In this document: one piece after another, positions 34,517 through 56,100 of the stretch
How positions within the stretch are numbered: position 1 is the first letter of the stretch
Layout of the letters: every line of letters begins with the position of its first letter
Origin: Straminergon stramineum
Lineage: Eukaryota; Streptophyta; Bryopsida; Hypnales; Calliergonaceae
Reading direction: 5' to 3'
Length of the DNA stretch: 64,000 bases
Assembly: GCA_963920665.1 (NCBI GenBank)
Contig: OY987264.1
Span: forward strand, 19,882,906-19,946,905
Notes under the pieces: model-generated
What the model was told of the DNA's origin: nothing
The model's database searches: none
What the model saw: only the letters and a program-made list of their open reading frames with translations
Position numbers and translations under genes: made by a program

Positions 34517-36109
34517 ATGACGAGGGTTCTCGAGGGTCCGTCCTTAGATAACGAAAACATCCTCACCCGTTTGAATTTCTTCAGCAAGTTTCGTACCGAA
34601 ATCCTTGGCCAACGCGCCGTCGAAACCATCACCGACGTCTGTTTCGGCTTCTTCGTCTTCACCGTCCTCATCTTCACCGTCCTCGCCATCACTTACAAGC
34701 CTCCCGATCCATGGCTCCAAGGGCAGACACCCTACAATATCATCTTCAACAGCGTTGGCGGCAACTCCACTTTCCACCCTGACGACTCCGTGCTCCTCAC
34801 AGGAGACGACATGATCCCTTCTCCAAGTATTCTTCTCCCTCTCCCTAGCCCTCCACCGATCAATGCAGAAAATCTCTCTGTCGATTGCAACACTTCCATT
34901 CCCTGGGATTGCTCAGACTTAGGGTTGAAGCTGGCTGTGGAGACTATGAACGCTCGTCATTTCCCAGAGCTTCTCTTCTACTCGTATCACATTGTTTCTG
35001 GGGGTTCCCAAGGGGTATGTGATGTAGCTTGGCGTTACCGACCTCGCAACAACACCACTCCACGGATGTACACAGATTACAGACGTGTTTCTGTAGTCCG
35101 AGAGAGTGATTGCAGTTTTGTGGTGAAGAAGATAGGCAAGTGGCATTCAGGCGTGAATGCGAGAGTGCCAGCTTCTAGGGATGCTTACAACACTAGGGAT
35201 TCAGCTACCGAAGGGAAGTTCTTATACTATAATCAGGGTAACGAGTATTGTAAGAGCATGGGGCAGTGGATGTGGGGGTTTCTTTGTGCTCTTGGTGAAG
35301 CGCAGTACTTGAACCGCACCTTCGTTCTGGATTTAGAGCTTTGTCTGTCTTCAGAGTACAGCTCTTCACATAAAGACGAGCCAGGGAAGGATTTTCGTTT
35401 CTACTTTGATCTTGAGCATCTGGCGAATGTGACGCCCATCATTGAGAGAAACGCGTTTGAGGAGCAGTGGAACAGTCTTTCAGGTTTGCATGTGATGCAG
35501 AACACGATCCAGCCTGTGGATTTGAAGAATGACACGCACTCTGTGTTGTACCGCGATTTTACAAAGGTTGAGGATGCGAGGAACTATTGGTCCAGCGTGT
35601 GCGATGGCCAAGCAGGGACGTACATTCAGCGACCTTGGAGCGTCATGTGGAAGTCGAAGTTGTTGATGAACATTGTGGATGCTATTTGTAATAAATTAGA
35701 GTGGGACTTTGATGTTGTCCATGTGATTCGGGGGTACAAAGCCGAGAATAAGAGGTTGTGGCCCAATTTGGATCGGGATACTGCTCCTGAGAATCTGATT
35801 GCGAAGCTGAAGACCATGATTGGAAGGAGAAGGAAAGTCTACATTGCGAGTAATGAGCCTTACTTGCATTACTTTGATAGACTGAGGGAGCCCTTTGAGG
35901 TGCATATGTTGGAGGAGTTTAGTTATCTTTGGGCTGAGAATAGTGAGTGGTGGAATGAGACCAGGCGTATTGCTCCAGGGAGGAACATCAGCTTTGATGG
36001 GTACATGAAAATGATTGTGGACACGGAGATGCTGTACAGAGGAAAGAAGCGGGTGGAAACGTTCAATGACCTTACCAAGGACTGCAAGAACGGGGTTGGT
36101 AGGTGCTAA
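34517..36109 (+). CDS. O-fucosyltransferase-like type II membrane protein, single exon
   Basis: One uninterrupted frame of 530 aa. Residues about 42-60 (CFGFFVFTVLIFTVLAITY) are the only strong hydrophobic segment, giving a cytosolic N-terminus and lumenal body typical of Golgi transferases. The lumenal part starts with a Pro/Ser stem, then CSDLGL, VCDVAWRYRPR, GKWHSGVNAR, MGQWMWGFLCALGEAQYLNRTFVLD, RPWSVMWKSKLL, DVVHVIRGYKAENKRLWPNLD, VYIASNEP and FDGYMKMIVDTEMLYRGKKRVETF. This matches a conserved plant family usually annotated as O-fucosyltransferase-like (POFUT-related). VHVIRGYK corresponds to the donor-binding HxRG motif. N-glycosylation sequons (NNT, NRT, NDT, NET) fit a lumenal location. 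The exact reaction is unknown. The intron-free coding region contrasts with its many-exon neighbours. Confidence 0.75.
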   Translation: MTRVLEGPSLDNENILTRLNFFSKFRTEILGQRAVETITDVCFGFFVFTVLIFTVLAITYKPPDPWLQGQTPYNIIFNSVGGNSTFHPDDSVLLTGDDMIPSPSILLPLPSPPPINAENLSVDCNTSIPWDCSDLGLKLAVETMNARHFPELLFYSYHIVSGGSQGVCDVAWRYRPRNNTTPRMYTDYRRVSVVRESDCSFVVKKIGKWHSGVNARVPASRDAYNTRDSATEGKFLYYNQGNEYCKSMGQWMWGFLCALGEAQYLNRTFVLDLELCLSSEYSSSHKDEPGKDFRFYFDLEHLANVTPIIERNAFEEQWNSLSGLHVMQNTIQPVDLKNDTHSVLYRDFTKVEDARNYWSSVCDGQAGTYIQRPWSVMWKSKLLMNIVDAICNKLEWDFDVVHVIRGYKAENKRLWPNLDRDTAPENLIAKLKTMIGRRRKVYIASNEPYLHYFDRLREPFEVHMLEEFSYLWAENSEWWNETRRIAPGRNISFDGYMKMIVDTEMLYRGKKRVETFNDLTKDCKNGVGRC

Positions 36110-36165
36110 ACAACGTGCCCATTACTCTAGCTAGGTTCCTCAATATTCTTCAGCACTGCCCTGCT

Positions 36166-36467
36166 CTCTTAGGTTTAGGATACTATTTGCTTCTTTTTAA
36201 GCATGTTGGCACATGTGATTTTGGGGGAGATCCATAGATATGTGGAGAGGCCTTTGAGCCAAATCCGTGTATGAGTTTCTCATGCAGTTCCACAGTAGCA
36301 GGTTGTAGTTCAACCACTCTTAGGTTTAGGATACTATTTGCTTCTTTTTAAGCATGTTGGCATATGTGGTTTTGGGGGATATCCATAGATATGTGGAGAG
36401 GCCTTTGAGCCAAATCCGTGTATGAGTTTCTCATGCAGTTCCACAGTAGCAGGTTGTAGTTCAACCA
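36166..36467. repeat. 151-bp tandem duplication just downstream of the single-exon gene
   Basis: Unit 1 (36166-36316) and unit 2 (36317-36467) differ at only a few positions (GGCACATGTGATTTTGGGGGAGAT versus a TATGTGG / GATAT form). The units start CTCTTAGGTTTAGGATAC and end GTAGTTCAACCA. They probably lie in the 3' UTR of the gene ending at 36109. Confidence 0.9.
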
Positions 36468-36760
36468 AGTGTATGAATAGATGAGTTGCTGTTGGAAACA
36501 GGGGTCTTTATAGGAGATGGGATGAGGTCCCTGTCAGTTTAGTATCCTGTACCTTAGATGTGAAACTTTCAGCATGACATCAAATAGCACATGGAGGAGT
36601 ACTTCAATTTCCAACCAGCTGAAGCTAGAATTGCAATGTCAAGAGGCCAACAGGTTTGAGGGTTTGCACGAGCAAGAAAAAGGGCGCCTACTTCAACTGC
36701 AAATCTAGGAGGCCTCTAGTAAGATATACTGACTTCAGAATATTTAGTTTAGTTGACTTA
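36430..36760 (-). pseudogene. Decayed fragment related to the B3 gene 5' exons
   Basis: The stretch AACCAAGTGTATGAATAGATGAGTTGCTGTTGG near 36464-36498 aligns with 32173-32214 just beyond B3 exon 2, where the word reads GTATGAATGGATGACTCGCTGTTGG. AGTTTAGTATCCTGTACCTTA near 36536 aligns with CTTTAGTATTCTCTGCCTTA in exon 2, and AACCAGCTGAAGC near 36615 aligns with GTCCAGTTGGTC in exon 1. Order and orientation are kept but similarity is patchy and no frame survives. Inference: a relic of a duplicated B3 locus. Confidence 0.4.
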
Positions 36761-37239
36761 AAGGGCATAAGATTTCTACTGTACTCCATTTTCATCCTCT
36801 TCAATAATGTCAGTTGGTGTCCTGGAGGGGACACTAGAATATTCATACCATGTGAGTGAAAGATTACATCCTGACCTCTTAAATTTCATTCGACTCCCGG
36901 GGTTTCAAAGACCTTGATCGACATAGTTTGAATGTGTGCTCAAGTGCGATGTAGCGGCATATGGAAAATGATGTGTCACAAGTGTGCAGGATGTTTTACA
37001 ATGCTCTTTTAGGAAAAGGCATTGGAAAGAGCATATTTTGTGTAGGCATCCTAAGGTAATTGGTCTTGCTTGTGAACCCTTATTAAACCGGAGTCTTTGA
37101 GGAAAATTTATTGCTTCGATTCATGAGAGACTAGGGTTGCTTTTAGGTGCACCTAGTTTCAGCAGTTTGAAAATCCATAGTTTATTCATATGGTATTCCA
37201 AAAATACAAAAGAAGAAAATCTAAAATATCCTTTAGATT

Positions 37240-37710
37240 TCCAACTAAATTGTGAAAAATTGCCACTTTTTAGGGCAGTGAGAAAAAAATGATTATTTTT
37301 TCTTTTTTCATACAGATTGAAAGATTATAATGTTTGAAGTTAGGAGAAAAAGTTTTTTTTTGACCTTACCTGACAGGGCCAGCAGCCTTTAACTCCTCCT
37401 AGAGTGAGATTTTTACACTACACATGGGTTTTTTTTTGACATTTGCATCTTATATCATGTAAGTTTTCAAAAGTAGAGGAGTTGTTTTGCACATGCTGCC
37501 CATAGTTGTCCAAGCTGCCAGAAAAGTTTAGGGTAGCATAACTTTTGATCCGGACACTTGATCAAGAAAAAAATTACATTCCCACTTAACGAACACATGT
37601 TCCCATCTTGTGTCAAAATTTGAAGAACATGTGTTTGAAAATGACTTCATACAAACCTACCCGAGATTACTTGCTTACGTTCAATAGTCATTCGGTTTTT
37701 TAGGGGTTAA
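37240..37710. mobile_element. Second copy of the long TTAA element, left end lost
   Basis: It is colinear with 13668-14186: TTGCCACTTTTTAGGGCA, ATTGAAAGATTATAATGTTTG, CTCCTAGAGTGAGATTTTTACAC, GACATTTGCATCTTA, GCATAACTTTTGATC, AATGACTTCATA and CTACCCGAGATT. It ends GGTTTTTTAGGGGTTAA, where the other copy has GGTCCTTTAGGGGTTAA. The left 18-bp repeat is absent. Both copies are in the same orientation. Confidence 0.7.
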
Positions 37711-39015
37711 CCAATAATTAGGCTATTTAATAATAGGAACAATGCTCAATTTGTTAATTGAACAAATTTAGGTGTAGATAACATTTGTGGAGATACTTTA
37801 TCAAGTTGTCCTATCTAAGGGTTGGATTTGGTATTATTAGAATACATATTTTTCTAAATTACCAATGTGGAAAAATTTCAAAGTGTTTGACCAAGCCCAA
37901 ATTGCATTGACTGAGTTCAAAATGGGATTTGCCAAAATGAGGTTACAAATTTGAAGAATACAAAAATTCCAAAAAGTCACCATGTCAAGAGAACCTCATT
38001 TCAAATCCATACCAACAAATTTTATTCAAAAAATGATAATATTTTTCTTGTAATCGAGTTTAGAAGGAATTTTGAAATTTCCTTTTAAAATTTATAAAGA
38101 AAATATTGGTGATAGCATTGGTGAATCTAATTGGATGGATGGAATCTACAACTCATAGTCTACAACTTTTATTTGTATATCAATTCCAAAATATTCTTCC
38201 AAATAGCACTTTATAATGATTTTTCTTAAATTGTCAATTTTGGAGAAGACTCTAGACTTTTAGGGCTTAAACACATGTCAATCTAGAAATCTTAGACTAG
38301 TCAATCACCACATAGACAAAATTCAAATCCTTCTCCACATAAATATAGAGACTTACATGCTTTAAAATTTGGTGTGATTATCAAAAGTCATGTTGAGATT
38401 CACCTTTGAAAAACAAAATGTAAAAAGATTTCTTTCTACAAATTTTATTGCAATTTGAAGGCAATGAAGCTAAAATCTAGTTAAAAATTCCTTGCAACCC
38501 TTCATTGCACATTGTGTGGTCATTGAGTGGTGATACAAAATTTTGTTCCCATCACAATTGAATTGGTAATTGAATTGTGCAATTAGTATTTGGAAAATGG
38601 CAATGGTTGTTGTCCAGGTTTTGAATGTGTGTGGTAAATGGAAGGTTTACTCTAGATAGGGGATACAATAACAAAAGAAGATGATTTGAGGAGAGAGACC
38701 AAAGTAATGAAGTAAGAGACTCAAGATCATGCATATGTGACAAGTCTCTATATTAAAGAGACATTGGCACCAAGGCAAGAGTTCTTCAATTATAGTGATT
38801 TATCCCTAATTTTACTAAAAGTGAAAAAATATTCTCTTTTGCATGAAATCCCCAAACACTTTCCTACCATTGCTAAATAATGTTATATAATATTGTATAG
38901 TAGAGATATATATTTTACAAGTCATGAATATCACCCTTCTTGTGAATTCTCATTGTAATTTTATTCAACTTATTATATTTTTGGAATGGCAAGAAAGTGT
39001 GATTGCTAGCAATCT

Positions 39016-39214
39016 AATCACATTGAGTTGTCTTTATTCTAAGTTAAGATTTTGGTCCCATCTTTACCTCTTCAAAGTTGTAAAATGGGGTCAGAAAATT
39101 TTTAGCACCATATGAGGTTCAAAAATACTTGTAACTCTTTCATGGCTTGGAGTTGCAAGGGTGAGACCTAAACCTCAATTTAAAGAGAGACCAAAACTCA
39201 ATGGATTTAGGTTG
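39016..39214. repeat. Foldback element with a relative in B3 intron 3
   Basis: CATTGAGTT (39024) through a TTAAG.TTTTGGTCCCA-like arm is mirrored by AAACCTCAATTTAAAGAGAGACC and AAAACTCAATG (ending about 39202). The left half also resembles 30790-30870 (CACAATGAGTTCTC, TTGAGGTTTTGGTACCACTC, AGGTTCAAAATTT). This suggests a dispersed inverted-repeat family. Confidence 0.45.
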
Positions 39215-40191
39215 TTCACAATCGTGGCATCTAAAAGTTACATGGGTGAAACCCAAAACCTCAATTTCAAGAGGCGTGAAGACCAAAGTGCATAAAATCA
39301 TGCTTATTTTCATTCCCTAGACATATCAAGTTGAATAAAAAATCAAGTTCAATTTAGAGTAATGATTGAAAGAGAAGTTATTGTTCAATACTTGATGTGC
39401 GACAATAAATAATATGCTTTAAGTAATGTTACATTCAAAAGTCCTCTTTGGAAGAGCTCAGGTTCTAACATTACAGCGAAAACAGCCTTCCAGATACCTA
39501 TTTCATGACTAAGCGTTGAATTCAAATCAGCCTGCTCTAAATGTGCACACAAGCAAACAACAAATAATAACTAACTTACAATCTTTGACAGTATATTATA
39601 CAACTTCTGGTCAAATTAGCTGACAGGATACCTCAAGATGCGACTTCCTGTGGAAAACATATTGACCATCTGCAGCAGCTTCCAAACTTCCAAAAATGAG
39701 ATTAATTGAAGAGTCTCACAAATCATACGGTTAACTTGGATGTAGTCATGATGAAGCTGGCAAACAACAGCTTTTAGGGCTGCAAAATGCTGAGGCTCTA
39801 CAGAGATGACCTGTACATTATCTGCACCCGAAGACCTTATTAAGAGAGCTCCAATAGTTGAAAAAACAATATGAAAACAATCTACATGTGTAAGACTGTC
39901 TTTTTAGTAGACTCTAAAAATAAGCCTAGACATTCTACCCAGTTCACAAACTATCTATTCCCATACAATATACGAATCTTTTCAATCAAGATTCATGATG
40001 GGAGTGACTCACATGTATCCTACAAGTGCCTACAATCTCCTAAATGGATGTCTAGGCTGATCGACTATGAATGATTAGGATTTATAACATGATTATGAAT
40101 CCTACCACATCAAAACCAAAACTCTTCAACAGAAATATCAATAGAGCCTCTCTACCAGTCTCACGAGACGCCATGATTCCAATGTTTCGAT

Positions 40192-49289
<9,098 letters not shown>

Positions 49290-50690
49290 TGCCTCTTAAC
49301 GAAACAGGTCCATGTCACATGGTCATGAGGATTTCAATATGACTTGAACGCGAATGCGATTGGCTGCAGTTTCAATTCGTGAACATTCAGTGCTCAAGGC
49401 GGCAGTACAATGGTTTCATAACAATCCAATCACATTACCAGAGAAATGTAGAACTTCAATATCAGGGGCCAAAAAGTAGAAGATTGTTTGTGAACTACAC
49501 GAGTTTCAAAAAAGGAATTCCGTGCTGATCCTTAGTAGAATCACAAAACTAACCGTGCGACACTTCCATTCAAGAGCAAAACATCCAAAATGTGGTCAAC
49601 CCTAACCTTCATTCGTTGTATTCCGAGGTTAAAAAACAAGTCAACACTAAAAACTCGAAGAGCCTCAGAAAGCGTCAGTATCGTCCACTACTGATGAACC
49701 AAGAAATTCACCAGATAATAAAACTAATATGACTTCAAGCGAATCAGAAAGCGTCTCGAATTTCCAGAGTCACATACCAGAAATCCAAATTATGCATTCT
49801 AATACTCTAGCAAACCGGATTCAGACCAAAATGATAACACCTTAAGATTAGGTCATAATTACCCAGCCAATTGAATCAACTATTTCAACTATTCCTATCC
49901 CCTTCTCGATACGACAAAAGATTCAAAAACACTAATAAGCAATGAAAACTCACACAGATAAGAACTTCCAATACTTAAAGCGAAAACACTCATTCAACAC
50001 GCAGAACCAATGGTTACTGAGAATTCCAATGGCAACCGTCCACGGATTCTCGTACTCATTCGCAGGGGTCGAATAACAGAGCATTCACTTCCACATTCCT
50101 TCACACCGATCCCTACCTCTGCCAAAACCCAAATTTCACCTTTCAACAATCTCGGCCACCGTCACAACAATCCATACTCCACCCACAATCAAAAAACGAA
50201 ACATGAACTGATTCGCCTCAAACAACCAAACGAGTTCCAATTCCAGAAACCAGAAGTACGAATCAAAACAACATGAATTCTTCGTCACCTTGCAAAGAAG
50301 AAAGCGTACGGGATTGGCTAGCGAACGATCTGAGTATCTGGAAAGCGAAATGAGAGGCTTGCCGAGAGTACGATCGAACAAAGGAGCGGATGCAGCAAGG
50401 GTAGCAATTGAGGAGAGAAGTGGTAGGGAAGTGAGGAGCAGGAAGGTGAAGTTGAAAGAGAGATCTTGGAGAATGGGCTTCGTGCTTTGGCTATGGCGAT
50501 GGCGCAGAGCTTTGGGCACTGCCACGATGAAAGAGAAAGTCGCTGGGACAGGGGAGGGCCTATGTATACAGAGTTTGGGTCTGGCTCGTCTGGGCGGGCA
50601 GGGAACGAAATGATTTTTCATCCGTCCGTTCTCACGTTCCCTACGTTCCATTCGAACGATCCTTCTGGGTCCCTTTGGGCTTCTTGACTT
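49290..50690 (-). other. SAC9 5' leader, leader intron and promoter
   Basis: No other gene is recognised. A CT-rich stretch on the minus strand between about 50600 and 50289 looks like a leader exon. It ends TTTGCAAG|GTGACG at 50289, a fitting donor. The intron would run to just upstream of the start codon, where GTTAAG precedes AGGCAATGG. The 171-codon frame over the leader has no family features and is not called. Confidence 0.4.
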
Positions 50691-50699
50691 TTCAAGGCC

Positions 50700-53189
50700 G
50701 TTTACACGTATTTAAGAATTGAGGTAACGTATAAACTTAATTTAGCAAATTGGATTTTTGGCCGGCCAACTTCATTGTAAGGAATTTGGGCAAGTCTTAA
50801 GAGAATCCACACTTTTGCACTAAAAATTGGCCTATATAAGAGTTTTCAAGAGCCGTCTATCAAGGCTTTGGGGGAAGGGTCTCCCTATGTGCCCCACTTT
50901 TTGCGTTGAAGTAGGCTTGTAGAAGCCATGTGGCACTAGGTTGCATTGAGTTCTGATGTTTTTCTATGACTACTTTTTTTTGTTGATATTCAAGCAAAAA
51001 ATCTAAAAGATTTTTGGGAACTCTAAGGCACTCTATTACTTTTTTGTCTTGTTTTGTAAGGTTGGAACAATGGAGGCTTAGAGGGCAAGGTTCATCTCTA
51101 GTTGTGAATGTATATTGGATGATCACAAAGACTTCAACATAAGCTTGGTTTGGAGATTGGGAACATGGTTTGATGATGATTTAGGATTGTCAAGGTTTAG
51201 TGGAGGTTATAGACTTAGGATAGCAACTACTATTAATAGAGCTAGATAGGGGCACAAATGCATGATATGATGACAGAGGATTACTTCAATGACATATACA
51301 ATATGTGTTTGGCCCCTCTTTTACTATTGGTGATGTTGTATGCATCAATTGTTGTTTTTGTCTATGATGACCTTTGTCTATGCACATGATAGTTACTTTG
51401 TCCAAAAGGTGGTTGGTTCTCATATTGTAGGTTTTTTCTTTACACTAAAGAATCACCACTTCTCTACGTATTCACTATTATAGTTTGTAAATAGATATTG
51501 CAAATGAGTACTTCAAGACTAGTGAGAGCATTGTTGTGGGTTCCTTGAAGCAATTTTGTGTGGTGGTTCAAGTTGTATTTTAATTTGGGCTTATCATTTG
51601 GGACATCAACCTAAGTTGATTATAATAAATCATTCAAAATCAACTCCAAGTGTGGTTTTCCTAATATATTTGCATCATTGAACTTCATACATTATGAGTG
51701 GATAAATTGTCTTGTAGCTTGGCAAGGAGACTTCAAGGATAGGAAGACAAAAGGTTCATTATTCTTCACCGTAAAAAATCAATTTCTAGTTTTCATCAAA
51801 AATCACTCAAAATTGTCATTTCTAGTGCAAGGACCAAATTTTATTTAAATGGCATTCTTCTACACATCTCACCATAAGATCATACAATAGACTAGCATAA
51901 AAATTTGTGGAAGAAATTTTAGAAACTTTGAAACTTTGACCACATAGATTACATGATGAATGCATCCAAAGTAAAGAAAACACATTTTCTTGACATTGTC
52001 ACAAACCAATTTATGAAATTTTGAATCCTCTTAACTTAATTTTTGCACCACATAAAAAAAATTAATGTGATTTTCATAAACAAAATAAAAACAATGTGAT
52101 TTCAATGGAAAAAGAATTGGCATGAAGCTAGAAATTTCATTTTTGAGAATTCATATAGAAGATTTCAATGGAAAAAGACTCAAAATTGAAAAATAAAATT
52201 GGATTATTCAACTCAACTATTTTGAGACATAAAAATCTAATTGAAAATAGCTTTGTAGTCACTAATCCAAATTTTATAAAACTTGTCTTGCATTCAAGTT
52301 AATCCTTCCTTCCACGCATTTACCTTAAAAGAACAAAACCTATATCAACAACATGATAGTCAACCAAAATTTGTCAAATTCTTGGATAAATAGGTGTATT
52401 CTCTTTCTAAAGTTTCTCCAAGAGCCATTCATTGGACACTTATTCTCCTCCATAGCATATCAGAATTAACATAAAAATTTCAACCACAAGATTAGAAATT
52501 GGCATCTCGATTGCCTGCCCCAAATTGTCATTCAGAAATTAATTTATTGCCCGCCAGCTTTGACCAAGTCAAACTTCCCCCATGCTGGAAGCACAGCTGG
52601 TTGGTTTGAGTGTCACTTTGACAGTTCTTTGATTTCATAGGTTGGTCCCCCCGTATTTGATGCCTGCAAACTCTGAAGCCATATGCGAGGACCACTCAAG
52701 AACACCACCAGCACAAAGACGAAGTCCTAAAGCAGCTAATAATCAAGTCACCGTTTCAAGAACCAAAACTGAGAAATTCTAAGCTCTCCCTAAAAACTCC
52801 TGCAGTAGAGCAGTTGCATGATGGAATGGCACCGTCATAAGTTAAATTTCCCGTCAAAAAACAAGAGGCTTCAAGGTTGACGAACTCTCTAACTCATACT
52901 AAGTAGGTATAGCCTGCCAGCCTAACCAAGCCTCACAAGTCAAACGCCGAAAGTTCATCTGGAGTTTTCCCTCATACCAACTGCTAAACTGCAGAGATGA
53001 AAAATCTGAGTTAGCCCCATAGATCGGATGCCTACTTGGGTACATGGTGACCTGTTTCACTAAAACAAACTATACATGGTTAAATGGTTGATCACTTCTT
53101 TAGGTTAAATAGGATAAATAGGATTCATGCACCACTGGGAGCTTCAGTCAAGGCTACTGTGACAGTAGCTAGTTGGTTCCTCTATTACC
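50700..53189. other. AT-rich spacer; HRQ1-like 3' UTR at its right end
   Basis: No gene, RNA or clear repeat could be assigned between 50700 and about 52600. From about 52650 to 53189 the base composition becomes more balanced, which fits the helicase 3' UTR. Confidence 0.5.
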
Positions 53190-56100
53190 TCAAGTCGCCC
53201 ACCTTGATGTGCTAGAGGCTTTCAAGGCTGACGCGTACGGGCCATCTTTGGAACTGGGGGCAGGCATCATAGAATTGGAGCCTTGATCTACATGAGGTTT
53301 CCCATCAAACTTGAGGTTCTGCACCTGGACATTTGGTATTCTTGGTGCGGCATTGTTGTGGCCTCTCAGATCAGGAGCGCACGCTTGCTGCCTCGTGCAC
53401 AGCAAGTTTTCGAGCAATACAATGGCTGCATGCTTGCTGCTGTTCGATTCACTGGTGACAGTCTCACTGGCACTCTGCAAGTAGGGAAAACAACATAATC
53501 TGTCAGTGTGTGTACTTATTCTGATACAACAGAAGTTTTGCTAGTTTGGATGACCAAGAAAGAAGTCATCCGTGGAGAAAAAAAATTACCATGGTGCACG
53601 CAGGGCATCCAAATTTGCAGTCACATGTTTGTAGTATTTTCAATGCTTGATTCCATGCCTGTCCAACATCTTTGAATGCCTGCACATGTAGTCAATAAAT
53701 TGAATGTGGAGTCCATCAGAACTAAACTGGCGTAACTTGAATGGAAAGAATCTCAAATTGTCTTTCTATTGACGAATAACGTAAGTGAAGAAATTAAAAT
53801 ACCTGTTCTGCAATGCCAATCCCACCAGAAAATGCATCATACAAAAATATCTGCACAATTCAACTGATGCTCAACAAGTACACAATTGCCAAACGTTTGG
53901 AGCTTTTGAATAAATTACTACGGTACTGGCGATTATATATGACAGAATATCAATAAAAAGATCATTAATTTGCACACGTTTAAAGTATCGCAACCATACT
54001 TTAAGAACGCTTATGTTTGGCGGAACCTTAACGAAAAATGATACCAGTAATTAACACTACCCTGAATCTGAAGCAAGCTACTCGATAGAAAAACCGTGTC
54101 TGGACTTGATAAATTAACTTGAGCATTGAACTAGTACCTGAGGCTGTTCAGTTTGCTCGTGAGCCAAAGTTTCAAGTCCGAGCATGTCAGTTGCATCACC
54201 TGGAATGGAATATATCGTCTTAAAATGTTTTTCACTGTTCTTCCAATCTTTTACTGAAGTGCACAAAAACCAGCAAGAAACAAAAAAGAGTCTCAATAAA
54301 ATAGAATCAAGACTTTAGTACTAAGAGTATCTGGCACACACCGACGGAAGAGACAATGTTGCTTACTCATGGTCAAAGAAGCAAGAAGACGAAGAACCAC
54401 ACGCTTCAGAACGAGTAGAGCCTCAGGTGCCATGTGTTTCAGTTTTTGCATCACCTCTGCCGGAATATCCCACCACTGCAAGAGATCATTTTTACAATCA
54501 TGAGAAGATGAACTGCACATCATTGAAATGGGCTTACATGGTCATGCTCTTATAGAGCCAAACATATCGAATTCATATAACAGGATAATTAAAATAGCAA
54601 TCTCAGAGCTTCACAATAGGCGAGGTACTAAATATGTTGACAAGGACGGAACGATGTTCAACAGTGAACGGAATATGAGCATGACTTCTCTACAGAATTA
54701 TTTCCTTCTGAAGCTTCTACATAGAAAGACTTTATACGACTTCAAAATGGAGAATAGCACAACTTACCAGCCCAACAGTTTCAAAAACAGAGGGAGGATA
54801 CTTCAAAGTGACAGTGTCGACGTGTTTGTTCCTGGTCAAATCGTACTCATTATATCCCATCACCTGCTCACTGACTTCAAGCTGGAAAATTCCATCACCA
54901 AAATTAACATCATATGCAATTGAATATAGGAAGCTTCTGAACAAAACATTGCGCCACCAGGTACACGCTCAAGAGACTAAAACAAAAATCTAATTACAGA
55001 AATGAAATGAGGACTTTCGGCATAGTTTAATCACTGATTGTTGAAGATGCTGGGATGGAGATAGTGAGTACCTTCCCCAAATGTAAGCGTGTTCCCAGAG
55101 TCACGCGGGAGGTCATCTTATCCAATATTAGGACTTTGGTCTTCACAATCACCTCTGAGCACACGTCCCTCATAACATCAGGACAGGACAACACAGGTTT
55201 CCGTGTAATATTTTGATCGATATGGACACTATCTTTCGAGTAATAAACACCAGAAGCATTCAATTTAGCCATTAACATGTCTAATTAGAAAAGGCATGGG
55301 ATTATGGGATACCAGTCACACGCTGTAACTCGTACAGCTCCCCAAATGCTTGCCTCTTGCTAATATCCAAGTGCTTTATCTGAGAGCACAACGGTAGAAA
55401 TATACAACAATTCAATACCAAGGTGCAAATGCCACGATATTAAAACTCATCATGAAATGCCGATTCGTAATCCATTCTACCTGTCAAATGCAAGACATTA
55501 ACCGATCAAGAACACGTTGTTGTAAGCAATTCAAATCTTTATTCAGAGCACTCTCTTCATAACCACTGAAATCCCATAGAGATCGATTGCAGGTTTGCTA
55601 TTCTCAGAAATTCTCCACTGATATAACACACGTCTCAGCCACATTAACTACTGAAATATTCTCTATCTAAAAAGAAGTCCTGCAGCTGTGAAACCCAAAT
55701 AGCCACAGAACTTATTAAATCCGAATTCCACAAGGCAAGGATGCCTGGACATATCTAAGAATATCAACACACTCGCGATAATAGCCCAAGCACACTGCGC
55801 TTTGATAGGTGCGATATATCATACCCATGCTTATTAGAATACTCTGCCTATTAAATCTAGGAGAACCAAATCCTATAGAAAGTAACGACGGGAAAGAAAA
55901 TCACTGACCCTGTAGGTGTCTCTTGCATGAGGGTATATCGCTCCATCATAAAGCATCCTCAGGGCCATCTTCTCATCCACTTCTTCCACCAATTCATTAT
56001 TCCCTGTCAACAGCTGTAGATTTTTAAGAACAATCAGTTTAAGGTATACTCAATGAAAAGTAAGCAAAACCCATGAGGTCAATCGTATGCTTGTAACCAT

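Larger units (their letters stand above)
36860..39480. other. AT-rich spacer with dispersed repeats
   Basis: No coding exon is recognised. It contains the second copy of the 562-bp TTAA element (about 37240-37710), flanks shared with the intron minisatellite region, and a foldback at 39016-39214. The stretch from about 39480 to 40191 is probably the SAC9 3' UTR. Confidence 0.6.

Noticed and set aside
50136..50651. Minus-strand frame of 171 codons upstream of SAC9
   Set aside because: Crosses a good donor at 50289 and has leader-like CT-rich composition; no domain. Treated as 5' leader.
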